Below are positions 35,150-44,463 of a DNA stretch of 64,000 bases, piece by piece. Below the pieces are notes generated by a model, which searched no databases, had not been told where the DNA came from, and worked only from the letters and a program-made list of their open reading frames with translations. The stretch comes from SAR324 cluster bacterium (lineage in GTDB: Bacteria > SAR324 > XYD2-FULL-50-16): the NCBI GenBank assembly GCA_028282885.1, contig JANQGX010000086.1:1-64000 (forward strand), in the 5' to 3' direction. Position 1 is the first letter of the stretch, and the number at the start of each line of letters is the position of its first letter. The translations under genes and the position numbers were made by a program.

Positions 35150-36580
35150 TCAGTTTTCCAATACCGGTGCATTTCCCGACGGTGATTCAGAGAGCAGGTT
35201 CTGCTCAAACAGATCCTTTGGTTTTCCCCAAAAATTCAAACCTTTTAACAGGATAAGCGACACCACCATGATCACCCCAAATACTGCTGCCAGTTGCCAG
35301 GTCTCCCATCCCCAGGCGACCAGTCCCGTAGTCAGCAAAATGAAGGCGATGGTAAAAGGGAAGACCAGGAAGGGATACACCCCCAGTTCAGATAGGACCG
35401 GAGACTTGAAATCAGGATCAACGATACGCAGCAGCAGCAACCCGGTGGACATCTGACCTGTATAAATACCGTAAACCAGAACGGTTCGCTCCAGTGCAAG
35501 ACTGTTCTGGCGTTTCCCGAAATAGACAATACTGAACAAGGTCAGAAGCCCGCCCACCAGCGAGATGATCAGAATGGGAACGATATTCTCCCAGATCACG
35601 GCCATCTGAATAGCCATCAGAGTTCCGGCAATCATAAAATCCAGGGAAAAACCGGTGATATGGTTTTGCGTCCCCGGATCAACCAGGTAATCGACACCAA
35701 GCTTTTGTAGCAGTTTGCTCAGCAGAACAGCCACACCAAGGCCGACACCGAAAAATATCCCCCAGATAATTCGCTCTATTTCGGCTGGTAGCAAAAGGGA
35801 AATACCGTAGCAGATGGAGTAAGTAATCAGGTAAACCACTCCGATCAAGGCAATCTGAAAGGCAAGGTTGTCGATGTTCTCTGAATAAAGCGTTTTGTGA
35901 GAGACACCTTGCGACTTGAAATTGTGATTCCTGGGAAGAATACCTTTAAGAAAATGTCCAGGGATTTCATCGTTTTTCTGATTGCTTACCCTTTTCTTCA
36001 GCCCGGCGCGGATCAGAGGCATACCGAGAAAAAAACAGAAGATATACCCCATGGTGGCAAACATCAAGCCGATCGATGATGCGTGCTGAAATCCGAATCC
36101 CTGGTACACCTTTGCTATGCTCAATGCTTGCCCTGGCCCTTCGACATAGCCTAAAGGTAGAAACAGACCGAAACTTGGAAACAGGTTGTACCCCAACATA
36201 GTAAAACCCAAAACCAGAATAATCCCGATCAAAGCCTGTAGCGGAAACACCACCCCCTTGATCAAAACCATCCAAAATGCCCCCCGAAAAACCGTTTTTC
36301 CATTAATCGAGCTTTGATTAGCGGTTTTATTGCGGGTCAGGCCGATAGAAATAAAGCTGATATTCAAAAACTGATAAGCTATGTTCTCAAAATATGAAAA
36401 CTGCAGATCGATGAAACCCAGGTTAATAAAAATCGTTCCCAGTGTTCCTCCAATCAGGCAACTGGGCAGTAAAAATCTCTGCAAAGCGCCTATTTTAGCT
36501 CTCAGCACAACGCCGATGACCAGAAAAACACCAATTAACGAAAATGCGATAACCGGATCAAAACCTAATGAGTTGTCCAT
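35150..36580 (-). CDS. GltS-like (ESS family) sodium-coupled symporter
   Basis: 476 residues from the ATG at 36580, which puts the first membrane segment near residue 9. There are about twelve hydrophobic segments in two halves. G-L-M-F-A-T-M-G-Y-I-F-C-F-F-L-G-M-P-L corresponds to the A-T-x-G...G-G-P-L motif of Na+/glutamate symporters, and G-Y-V-E-G-P-G-Q-A replaces their usual G-G-H-G-T-A segment. The altered motif suggests another anionic substrate, possibly a sulfonate, but that is inferred only from the cluster. It is first in the leftward cluster and divergent from an AraC-type regulator. Confidence 0.7.
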   Translation of the reverse strand: MDNSLGFDPVIAFSLIGVFLVIGVVLRAKIGALQRFLLPSCLIGGTLGTIFINLGFIDLQFSYFENIAYQFLNISFISIGLTRNKTANQSSINGKTVFRGAFWMVLIKGVVFPLQALIGIILVLGFTMLGYNLFPSFGLFLPLGYVEGPGQALSIAKVYQGFGFQHASSIGLMFATMGYIFCFFLGMPLIRAGLKKRVSNQKNDEIPGHFLKGILPRNHNFKSQGVSHKTLYSENIDNLAFQIALIGVVYLITYSICYGISLLLPAEIERIIWGIFFGVGLGVAVLLSKLLQKLGVDYLVDPGTQNHITGFSLDFMIAGTLMAIQMAVIWENIVPILIISLVGGLLTLFSIVYFGKRQNSLALERTVLVYGIYTGQMSTGLLLLRIVDPDFKSPVLSELGVYPFLVFPFTIAFILLTTGLVAWGWETWQLAAVFGVIMVVSLILLKGLNFWGKPKDLFEQNLLSESPSGNAPVLEN

Positions 36581-36788
36581 GTTTATCTCTCGTCTGCGCG
36601 GGACATTGACTGGGAGAAGCCGCTTTGTTATTGTCACTACACGGATTTGATCACCGCTTCTTTTTTGGGAATAGTAACAGGGCAGGGCTGATATTTCGCT
36701 TTAATTGGTATCAGGTAATTGTGATTTCGTCTCAAAAACTGAGGTATCCTATTGGACAAACTGTTGTCTCTCTTCCCACCAAAATGTC
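36581..36788. promoter_or_regulatory. divergent promoter region, symporter cluster versus AraC regulator
   Basis: About 200 bases between the leftward cluster and the rightward regulator gene. No clear operator repeat was found. If the regulator starts at the upstream in-frame codon near 36705, the region is shorter. Confidence 0.5.
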
Positions 36789-37790
36789 ATGAAATCTGAA
36801 GCAAAAAGTTCAGCGATTGTGACCTTGTCTTTGTTGGAATGCTTGAAAGCTTATGGATTGAGCCCTGTGCAGATCAAGGAGAAAACGGGTGTTGATGAGA
36901 TCGATTATCAAAGTCCGGATGTTGAGATCCCGGTAAAAAAGCTGATCAAACTATGGCAGGTCGCCACCGAGGTGACCGGGGATCCAGCTCTGCCGCTTCA
37001 TCTTAATAAAAGGTTTGGGAAAAACTTAACTCATTTTCTTTATTGCATAGCAATTAACAGCAAAAACGGTTTTGAAGCGATACAACACTGGTGTCGATAC
37101 TCAAGTCTGCACAGTGAGATTAACAGGGTATCGGTTGAGATAGAAGACGAGGCAGTGACAATAAACTTCTTTCTTGCTGTGCCGGAGTTGCAGAATCGTT
37201 GGATGCACGAATACCCATTCGTCCAATTCGTTCAGTACGCCAGGCAATTACTTGGCTCGCAGTATAAACCTATCGAAGTTCGTTTCCAGCATCAGTGTCC
37301 TGACAAGGAGGAACCCTACAGAAGCTTTTTTCAATGCCCCGTCTACTTCGAGCAGGAGATGAACTCCCTGACCATCGATAAGGAACCGCTATATATCGAA
37401 TTTGAACAGAGCAATCAGCATCTCCAGACAGTATTGATCAAAAAGGCAGAATCAGATCTAAAAAACCTGGAAACCAACCACTCTCTCAAAAAACAGGTTG
37501 TGGAGCATATTATAGAAGGGTTACCAAAAGGAAACCTGACGGTTGAAACGATCTGCGGCAACCTCAACATGAGTCGCGCGACCCTTCACCGTCATCTTAA
37601 GGAAGCGGGAACATCCTACAAAGAGCTATTGACCAACGTTCGAAAAAAACTGGCTCAATCCTATATTGAACAGGAAATGAGCAGTTCGCAAATGGCGTAT
37701 CTGCTGGGGTATTCCAATACGAGCAATTTTGTAAATGCTTTCAGACGCTGGTTTGATGCAAACCCAAAACAGGCCAAAAAATCGTCATAA
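36789..37790 (+). CDS. AraC-family transcriptional regulator
   Basis: 333 residues from the ATG at 36789 (M-K-S-E-A-K-S-S-A-I-V). The N-terminal part resembles the arabinose-binding/dimerisation type of OruR/ArgR-like regulators (C-L-K-A-Y-G-L-S-P-V-Q-I-K, L-I-K-L-W-Q-V-A-T-E-V-T-G-D-P-A-L-P-L). The C-terminal double helix-turn-helix has L-N-M-S-R-A-T-L-H-R-H-L-K-E-A-G and M-A-Y-L-L-G-Y-S-N-T-S-N-F-V-N-A-F-R-R-W. It is divergent from the sulfatase/glycyl radical cluster and its most likely regulator. The inducer is unknown. Confidence 0.88.
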   Translation: MKSEAKSSAIVTLSLLECLKAYGLSPVQIKEKTGVDEIDYQSPDVEIPVKKLIKLWQVATEVTGDPALPLHLNKRFGKNLTHFLYCIAINSKNGFEAIQHWCRYSSLHSEINRVSVEIEDEAVTINFFLAVPELQNRWMHEYPFVQFVQYARQLLGSQYKPIEVRFQHQCPDKEEPYRSFFQCPVYFEQEMNSLTIDKEPLYIEFEQSNQHLQTVLIKKAESDLKNLETNHSLKKQVVEHIIEGLPKGNLTVETICGNLNMSRATLHRHLKEAGTSYKELLTNVRKKLAQSYIEQEMSSSQMAYLLGYSNTSNFVNAFRRWFDANPKQAKKSS

Positions 37791-38340
37791 ATCAGCATGT
37801 TATCGAACAATCGAAAAAGAAGTGATTAAGCGCTGATCATTGATATTCTTATATCTTTTCTCAACTGACATCACTTACCATTATCAATAACACTCCCCGG
37901 AATACTGCACCTTTCGAATAACCCATTTTGAATCCCGGGTACATCCTTCATAAAACGATGATAATTTCCTTTTTCTCCGTCAGACCAAATTCATCCATTT
38001 TTCCGATGTTCGAATAAGACAGGCAAGGCCAAGGTCGAAAAAGTGACTCACCCGGCAGGACTGATATCGGCATGTTAAACAAATCATCCAGAAAATCCTG
38101 TCCAATCCTGTATCCAAATATGGACTGAATTGGACCATCTGAAGCGTAACAGAATGAAACAGGAGTAAAAAACAGAAGTTGAGAAAAGTGAAACAAATCG
38201 CGGGTATGATTTTGAAATGCCTGAATTCACAGGGTATAGTTGCAGATTTGACGAGTAAAATGCCAGAAAACGATAGTAGAATGGTGGATCAACTATTATT
38301 GATAGAACTATCGTGATTTGGAAACTGTGGTTGAGGAAAT
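37791..38340. other. intergenic, no gene recognised
   Basis: About 550 bases between convergent genes. One short leftward frame of about 80 codons has no RBS or recognisable domain and was not accepted. Confidence 0.5.
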
Positions 38341-39129
38341 CTACTCCAGGTTCAGATTTGATGAGATAACCTTCCTGGTAGTCTCCAGCAGTTCGTCAAC
38401 CCGGTCGAAGTCGTATCCTTTAACCTCGATGGGATCTCCCACAATGACTTGAATGGGGCCGGGCCTGAAAACTTTTTTATTCCTGGGAAGTGCCCTGGAG
38501 CTCCCGTTTATAGTCACAGGCAGGATGGGGAGACCGGTTTTGAGGGCAGCATAAAACCCTCCCTTCTTAAACTCATTAAGCCTTCCGTTTGTCGACCTTG
38601 TGCCTTCCGCAAAAAACATCACCCCAACTCCTTTCGGCAGGCGATTGATGCCTTCTTGAATATCATTAAGCGACTTCTCTCGGTTGTTGCGATCAATAAA
38701 AATATTACCGCAGGCGTGAAGACAGTTACCAAAAATCGGAATTTTCAGCAGTTCCCGTTTGGCTACCCAGCGAAATTGGATTCCAAGCGTTAGCGCAATT
38801 GACGGACCGTCGAAATGGGATTGATGATTGGAAATTATAATGTAGGTCCTGTTTTTATTGATCTTCTCCTTTCCCCGGATAGACAGCCTGACGCCTGTAA
38901 TGGTGAGAATGATCCAGGCCCAGACTCTGGATAGTTGGAAAGCGATGTTTCCCTTGGAAGTGAAAAGGGTTGAGATCATAATCGGCGGAAAAACCAACAG
39001 TGTAGCCACCACGAGCCAGAAGGCCAACCAGGTCATTTTCAACACCTTAACGATCCCGAGAAGCGGTTCAAAGATGATTTTTTTTGCTATGGAATGAGAT
39101 TCAACCGGTATCGATACCTGTTTGGACAT
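38341..39129 (-). CDS. 1-acyl-sn-glycerol-3-phosphate acyltransferase (PlsC-like)
   Basis: 262 residues from the ATG at 39129, which follows GGAGGTGAC. A hydrophobic anchor lies near residues 32-55. Acyltransferase motif I is N-H102-Q-S-H-F-D107. Motif III is F-F-A-E175-G-T-R-S and motif IV is I-L-P-V-T-I-N-G-S. It transfers a fatty acyl group to lysophosphatidate, or a related acceptor, at the inner membrane during phospholipid synthesis. It is isolated on its strand; the substrate class is firm, the exact acceptor is not. Confidence 0.9.
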   Translation of the reverse strand: MSKQVSIPVESHSIAKKIIFEPLLGIVKVLKMTWLAFWLVVATLLVFPPIMISTLFTSKGNIAFQLSRVWAWIILTITGVRLSIRGKEKINKNRTYIIISNHQSHFDGPSIALTLGIQFRWVAKRELLKIPIFGNCLHACGNIFIDRNNREKSLNDIQEGINRLPKGVGVMFFAEGTRSTNGRLNEFKKGGFYAALKTGLPILPVTINGSSRALPRNKKVFRPGPIQVIVGDPIEVKGYDFDRVDELLETTRKVISSNLNLE

Positions 39130-39672
39130 GTCACCTCCGCAATTCTGTGAAAACATTATTTACCATTAGGTCCCTGCTCATATCCAAAATGATTGAAACC
39201 AAAAGCACAAGGTAATTGTATAGATTTACAAAACTTTTACATCAGAATGAAACGTTTGGACTGTCCTTTCTTAAATGTGTGCAAAGCGCAATTCTGAATA
39301 CACACAAACATTGTGTGGAGTCTCTATGGATTCTCTATATCGACCAATGCCTCACAGGTGTGGAATTTGGCAGTTAGACCTAAATCGGTTTTGTCTTTTC
39401 CATTTAGTGGTTCCGAGAATTGCTTCTCTCTAATGCTTGACGCAAGAAACTCAATTCATTATCATTTATGATGCCTAATGCTCAGCAGAATGTGATCGGG
39501 AGGGGAATGAGCGGCCGAGTTCTCCACCTACAAATGTCCTGATATTCTCATTATTGTGCAGAGGCGTACCGGATTGATTTACCCCCATTTGGATTTTAGC
39601 CATTGGGTTAATGACATCTGTTTTTATTGACATTCTATATCGATCAACGATTTCACATTCAAGGAGAGAGCA
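39130..39672. other. intergenic, divergent promoter region
   Basis: About 540 bases. A TTGACA occurs at 39627 upstream of the ABC transporter genes, but no good -10 follows at 16-18 bases. No gene was found. Confidence 0.45.
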
Positions 39673-40497
39673 ATGATTCGAAAATCATTATCTATCACAT
39701 TTATATGTTGTGTTGTGATCGCATTTGCATTGACGGCATATGCCGGAAGCAAATCAATAAACAGTTCTGACTTGTACACCCCGGGAAAGCTGACGGTTGC
39801 CACAGGTGAGCCGGTCTATCCGCCTTGGATGATGGATGATAACCCTGCCGGTGGTATTGGTTTTGAGAACGGTCTAATCTATGCCTTGGCAGAGAAACTT
39901 GGATTCAAGAAAGAAGATGTGGTTTGGGTACGCCAGACATTCGACCAGGGAATTGCCCCCGGTAAAAAGCCCTACGATTTCAATATCCAGCAGTATTCCG
40001 TTACTGAAGCAAGACGCAAGTTTGTGACCTTCTCAACCGTTTATTACAAACCACAAAAAGCTGTTGTTGCCTTGCCCAAAAAAGGCGTCTCCAAAGCGAG
40101 ATCATTCAAAGATCTCCGTAAACTTCGCTGGGGAGCTACAGTAGGTACAGCCGATTTTGATTATATCGAGACAGTCATCGGTCAGGAAGACGTTGCGGTT
40201 TACAATGATCAGGCTGCGACATTTCAGGCGCTTCTAAGCGATCAGATTGATGCAACCGTCATCTCTCTTCCGACTGCTCTGTATGTAACAGCCGTTCAGG
40301 TTCCGGAAGCGACAATCGCAGCGGTTCTGCCCCATGACACGAAAGACTTGGGACACGGTCTGGTCTTTGAAAAAGACAATCCATTGGTGGATTGGATCAA
40401 CGAAGGATTGGAAGCCATTATCTCAGAAGGTGTTGTCGACAAACTGGCGAAAAAATATTTGATCGGTAAAGATTCAATTCCGGAGATTATCGAGTGA
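39673..40497 (+). CDS. polar amino-acid-type ABC transporter solute-binding protein
   Basis: 274 residues with a signal peptide (K-S-L-S-I-T-F-I-C-C-V-V-I-A-F-A-L-T-A-Y-A). The mature part is an SBP family 3 protein: G-K-L-T-V-A-T-G-E-P-V-Y-P-P-W, G-F-E-N-G-L-I-Y-A-L-A and Y-S-V-T-E-A-R-R-K-F-V-T-F-S, the last containing the ligand-carboxylate Arg. D-A-T-V-I-S-L-P-T-A near residue 195 is also typical. AAGGAGAGAG lies just upstream of the ATG. It starts a three-gene transporter operon with overlapping or adjoining genes. Ligand probably a polar amino acid or similar zwitterion. Confidence 0.92.
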   Translation: MIRKSLSITFICCVVIAFALTAYAGSKSINSSDLYTPGKLTVATGEPVYPPWMMDDNPAGGIGFENGLIYALAEKLGFKKEDVVWVRQTFDQGIAPGKKPYDFNIQQYSVTEARRKFVTFSTVYYKPQKAVVALPKKGVSKARSFKDLRKLRWGATVGTADFDYIETVIGQEDVAVYNDQAATFQALLSDQIDATVISLPTALYVTAVQVPEATIAAVLPHDTKDLGHGLVFEKDNPLVDWINEGLEAIISEGVVDKLAKKYLIGKDSIPEIIE

Positions 40498-41342
40498 TAT
40501 CCCAAAAACCATCGCAACCTTCTTCGGGAAGACGCAATCGGAAGTTCAGGGAAAAGTATCTGCCGACGATTATCAGCATATTATCGGTTATCGTGATTTT
40601 TTGGGCCATTCGTTCAGCAGTCATCAATGCTGAACAATGGCCGCGAATCAAAGCCCAGTTTTTTGACATTTCCGCCATTATTGAAGTGTTTCCAAAAGTA
40701 CTGAGGGGATTTGGGCTGAATATGCTTGTCTGGGTTATCTCAATAGCGTCCATCGCACTTTGGGCGCTGGTCCTGGCGATTTTTCGATCATTCAGCGGGG
40801 CATGGTTTGCTCCTTTGAAGATTTTTTCCATTGTTTATATCGATCTCCTGCGTGGACTTCCAACCCTGTTACTGGTGTTGCTGTTTGGTTTTGGTATTCC
40901 CGCTTTACGTATTCCCGGACTTCCTCATCACAGTGTATTCTGGGGAGGGATTGCCATTGTAATGGCTTATTCGGCTTATGCAGCAGAAGTTTATCGATCC
41001 GGGATGGAAGCAATTCACGATGGTCAAAGAGCTGCAGCGAAATCCCTGGGGCTCTCACAGATGCAAGCCCTGCGTTTCGCGATCCTCCCCCAGGCAATTC
41101 GAAATGTCGTGCCGTCCTTGTTAAATCTTGCCGTTGCCTTGCAAAAGGATGTTGCCTTGCTCAGTGTGCTGGGAGTGCGGGATGCAGTTCGTGAGGCCCA
41201 GATCTATACTGCCAGAACCTTCAACTATTCATCTCTGATTGCAGCAGCGCTTTTATTTCTTGTTGCAACGATCCCCATGGCTCGATTCGCAGATTATGTT
41301 ACTCGCAAAGACCAGGAACGACGATTACAAATTACCCGCTAA
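40494..41342 (+). CDS. polar amino-acid-type ABC transporter permease (HisM/GlnP type)
   Basis: 282 residues with a basic N-terminal tail (G-R-R-N-R-K-F-R-E-K) and about six membrane segments. Family features are D-L-L-R-G-L-P-T-L-L-L-V-L-L and the EAA loop A-A-K-S-L-G-L-S-Q-M-Q-A-L-R-F-A-I-L-P-Q-A, which docks on the ATPase. It overlaps the binding-protein gene by four bases and its stop directly adjoins the ATPase start. It probably forms a homodimeric channel, since no second permease is present. Confidence 0.92.
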   Translation: MISQKPSQPSSGRRNRKFREKYLPTIISILSVIVIFWAIRSAVINAEQWPRIKAQFFDISAIIEVFPKVLRGFGLNMLVWVISIASIALWALVLAIFRSFSGAWFAPLKIFSIVYIDLLRGLPTLLLVLLFGFGIPALRIPGLPHHSVFWGGIAIVMAYSAYAAEVYRSGMEAIHDGQRAAAKSLGLSQMQALRFAILPQAIRNVVPSLLNLAVALQKDVALLSVLGVRDAVREAQIYTARTFNYSSLIAAALLFLVATIPMARFADYVTRKDQERRLQITR

Positions 41343-42089
41343 ATGGCCAAGATTACTATTCAAAACCTGACAAAATATTTTGGCGAAAAGCTGGTGCTTG
41401 ATAACGTCAGTCTTAGCATTGAAGAGCATGAGGTGGTATGCCTGATTGGAGCATCCGGCTCCGGCAAATCGACATTGTTACGCTGCATCAATGATCTGGT
41501 GGAATTTGATAAAGGGATCATCGAACTGGATGGTGTTTCTATTCATGATGATAAATTCTATAAAACAAACGAACTGTACAAGCGTATCGGCATTGTTTTT
41601 CAGTCGTACAATCTGTTTGCGCACATGAATGTTATCAAAAACATCACCCTGGCACCGCGATATGTGCACAATGTTCCCAAAGCCGAGGCAGAGGCTTATG
41701 CCATGGAACTACTGAATCTATTTGAGTTGGACGGTTATGCCAAATCCTATCCCGAGCAACTCTCAGGAGGACAGCAACAACGCGTTGCGATCATCCGAGC
41801 TATGGCGACACGACCTGATGTATTGCTGTTGGATGAAATCACCGCAGCATTAGATCCTGAACTGATCGGTGGAGTGCTTTCCATCGTAAAAGACCTCCGG
41901 GAAAATGGAATGACGATGGTAATCGTCAGTCACGAGATGGGATTTGCCAGAGATGTCGCAGACCGAGTCTGTTTTTTGGACCAGGGTAAAATCATTGAAT
42001 CAGCCCCACCCGAAAACCTGTTCTCCAATCCTGAAAATCCCAGAACCCGACAATTCCTCCAGCGCATTATCGAAGCGGGTCGAATGTAA
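41343..42089 (+). CDS. polar amino-acid-type ABC transporter ATPase (HisP/GlnQ type)
   Basis: 248 residues: Walker A G-A-S-G-S-G-K-S-T, Q-loop V-F-Q-S-Y-N-L-F-A-H, signature L-S-G-G-Q-Q-Q-R, Walker B V-L-L-L-D-E and H-loop V-S-H-E-M-G-F-A-R-D-V-A-D-R-V. The Q-S-Y-N-L-F and H-E-M-G-F-A motifs are diagnostic of the polar amino-acid subfamily. Walker B is followed by I-T rather than the usual P-T (D-E-I-T-A-A-L-D), a minor variant. It directly adjoins the permease gene. Confidence 0.94.
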   Translation: MAKITIQNLTKYFGEKLVLDNVSLSIEEHEVVCLIGASGSGKSTLLRCINDLVEFDKGIIELDGVSIHDDKFYKTNELYKRIGIVFQSYNLFAHMNVIKNITLAPRYVHNVPKAEAEAYAMELLNLFELDGYAKSYPEQLSGGQQQRVAIIRAMATRPDVLLLDEITAALDPELIGGVLSIVKDLRENGMTMVIVSHEMGFARDVADRVCFLDQGKIIESAPPENLFSNPENPRTRQFLQRIIEAGRM

Positions 42090-42165
42090 TACACAGATTC
42101 GCCCTGTTACCGAATTCGCGATACTCGCAGTGAAGAAATTCGGGAAACCATCCCTGGCTGACCAC

Positions 42166-42948
42166 CTACAACCGTCCCTTATAAATAGGTTTTCTCCCTT
42201 CTAGAAACGCATTGACACCCTCTTTGGCATCATCCGAAAAAATGTTTTCCAGGAATGCATTGCGCTCCATTTCCATTCCGGTTTCGAATCCTTTCCGGAT
42301 ACCGTTATTGAGACATTGTTTGATTCTAGCGATTGCACCGGTGGCCTGTTGGGCAAGCCTCGCGCAGTAGTCAAAAGATTCTTCAAACAGTTTGTCTGCA
42401 TCGACAACCCTGTTGATTAAACCGATTTCCAGTGATTCTTCGGGTTGAATCTGCAGCCCCTTGTACATCAGTTCAACAGCTTTTCCTTTTCCAACCAACG
42501 GCCACAAACGCTGGGTCCCGCCGAAGGCCGGAATCATTCCCAGTCTGGCTTCCGGTAATCCGATTCTGCTTTCGCCGCTTACCATGAATCTGAAATCGCA
42601 TAACAAAGCCAACTCAAGCCCCCCTCCCAAACAATGTCCGTTAATTGACGCAAGCGTTGGGATGGGCAGAGACTCAAACTCATCAAACAATTGATGGACC
42701 TCCGGTTGTCGTTTTACGAGATCCTCATTGATATCTTTGATTGAGTTCAAATCCTCACCCGCCGAGAAAAAACCGGGGCAGTCACTTGTAATCATCGCTG
42801 ATCTTGCTTCCGGATTATTGTTAAGATGATCGACAATTGCCCTGAGGTCATTAAAACAAGGTATATCCAAGCCGTTTACCGGCGGATTACATAAGGTGAT
42901 AATCGCAACGTTGTCTTTCATTTTGAACTTCATCACACTTAAATCCAT
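42166..42948 (-). CDS. enoyl-CoA hydratase/isomerase
   Basis: 260 residues of the crotonase fold with both catalytic glutamates: E112 in G-G-G-L-E-L-A-L and E133 in G-L-P-E-A-R-L-G. The oxyanion-hole segments are F-S-A-G-E-D-L and H-C-L-G-G-G, and G-G-T-Q-R-L-W-P follows. It should hydrate a 2-enoyl-CoA, in contrast to the atypical crotonase near 13.5 kb. It is last in the leftward set ligase, dehydrogenase, DUF362, hydratase, consistent with a beta-oxidation-like sequence acting on an unusual acid. Confidence 0.9.
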   Translation of the reverse strand: MDLSVMKFKMKDNVAIITLCNPPVNGLDIPCFNDLRAIVDHLNNNPEARSAMITSDCPGFFSAGEDLNSIKDINEDLVKRQPEVHQLFDEFESLPIPTLASINGHCLGGGLELALLCDFRFMVSGESRIGLPEARLGMIPAFGGTQRLWPLVGKGKAVELMYKGLQIQPEESLEIGLINRVVDADKLFEESFDYCARLAQQATGAIARIKQCLNNGIRKGFETGMEMERNAFLENIFSDDAKEGVNAFLEGRKPIYKGRL

Positions 42949-43001
42949 TTTTTCCTCTTTTAGCCAGACATGGTCTTAGGTGATAAGGTATTAGTCTTTT
43001 A

Positions 43002-44411
43002 CTAAATCCGTTTTATTAAGTCTTTTTTGATGAAAAGGCTTATGTCTTGAAAGTATCTCCTGTTAGAGAGCTTTGCGCCGGCGGCAAGCATTTGATTGTA
43101 AGCCAGTGGCAAGACCATCTTGAGGTCGAGAATTGGAGCGGGAATACCCAGTTTACCCAGAATGTTTTGAGCTAGATCCAAGGCAGTTGAAAAACATCGA
43201 TCGATTTTGTTGATTTTTTTTGCGTTGATGACATCTGCGTAAGAACAGCTACCAATGAGAAAAACCTCTTCTCCTTTTGCATCAATGGTTCCTTCAATTT
43301 TGCCGACAACCAGAACAACCGGTTTTGCCTGCCTGAAAGCGTCCGCCCCGGCATAATCTTCCAGGAAAGCTAAAAACATCTTAATAGCCATCACACAGCC
43401 GGTAGCGCATTTCAGCTTCTCTTCCGGTTTGGCATATCCCCAGAGAAAGCGTATCGGGGAGTTTAATCGTTTAAGCTCTTTCTTCAGATCCTGCCACTTG
43501 TTGAACTCATCATCATAGGGTTGCAAGCGTTTCGCCGCCTGACCCAGGTCCGGTACGCCAGAAAAATCTCCGGAAATCTCGATATTTTCAAGACAGCCGG
43601 GGGTATACCCTCGCTCGGCTGCCAGTTTTAGATGTGCAACATCCTCGATATTGTATCCCAGTAATCTTGCTCCAACCAGATCAACTGCCATAGGATTTGT
43701 ACCCATGATAATCAAACCGAGTTTACGGCTGATCGGGCGCAGTTCATTACCGACACCAACATCGATGGCGTCCATTACGATCAAATCCGGATATCCGATT
43801 GTCAGCAGGTCCACAATTTTTTCATTCAGCATATAATCATGACGAATGGCCCTTTCGTCGGGTGAACAAACACCTATATTCAGTTTGACTGCGCCGGTAA
43901 CTGTTGTGACACAATGACGTTTGAGTTTGGGAAGATACACCTTTGAATCGGCTCTTGCCATTTTATGATGAATCCTCAGATTATCATGGACCCGTCCCCC
44001 GACAAAAAGCCGATCGCGTCGACCTTCTTCCATGCAGAAAATACCAATTGGGATATTTGTCACCTGATTCGTACGATGTATCTCTTTATAATATCCAGCA
44101 TATTTAAAGCACAAACGCGTGGGATATCCAATACCAGAACCTTCACCAAGATCAATGCGCTGAACTTTGTCATGTTGAGCAACTGCTTCAAGAACTCCAC
44201 CCACCAATGATGTGTTTGTAAATGTTGTTGTCTGGTGGTTATCCTTTTTTGCGGCATAAACAACATTCGGTTTTACAAAGATATTTCCACAAGGTTCATA
44301 ATTCAATCCTGTTATGCCGGCTTGAACGATCTCCTGGATCCGTTTTCGGTCATAGTCTTCACAACGAAAAACGAGAACTCGATCTTTTTTTCTTTTGCCG
44401 CTCATCATCAT
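43002..44411 (-). CDS. DUF362-domain protein
   Basis: 469 residues. The N-terminal two thirds match DUF362: F-V-K-P-N-V-V-Y, D-L-G-E-G-S-G-I-G-Y-P-T, I-H-H-K-M-A-R-A-D-S-K-V-Y-L-P-K-L-K and T-G-A-V-K-L-N-I-G. Then I-V-M-D-A-I-D-V-G-V-G-N and I-I-M-G-T-N-P-M-A-V-D-L-V-G-A follow. The domain occurs in anaerobes, sometimes with ferredoxin clusters, but I see no clear C-x2-C-x2-C motif here. Its role is unproven. The position between acyl-CoA dehydrogenase and hydratase genes suggests a part in the same pathway. Confidence 0.8.
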   Translation of the reverse strand: MMMSGKRKKDRVLVFRCEDYDRKRIQEIVQAGITGLNYEPCGNIFVKPNVVYAAKKDNHQTTTFTNTSLVGGVLEAVAQHDKVQRIDLGEGSGIGYPTRLCFKYAGYYKEIHRTNQVTNIPIGIFCMEEGRRDRLFVGGRVHDNLRIHHKMARADSKVYLPKLKRHCVTTVTGAVKLNIGVCSPDERAIRHDYMLNEKIVDLLTIGYPDLIVMDAIDVGVGNELRPISRKLGLIIMGTNPMAVDLVGARLLGYNIEDVAHLKLAAERGYTPGCLENIEISGDFSGVPDLGQAAKRLQPYDDEFNKWQDLKKELKRLNSPIRFLWGYAKPEEKLKCATGCVMAIKMFLAFLEDYAGADAFRQAKPVVLVVGKIEGTIDAKGEEVFLIGSCSYADVINAKKINKIDRCFSTALDLAQNILGKLGIPAPILDLKMVLPLAYNQMLAAGAKLSNRRYFQDISLFIKKDLIKRI

Positions 44412-44463
44412 AACCTTTGAAGTTATGTTAGGATGGTGATGAAAAGATCCCCATTTTCTAAAC

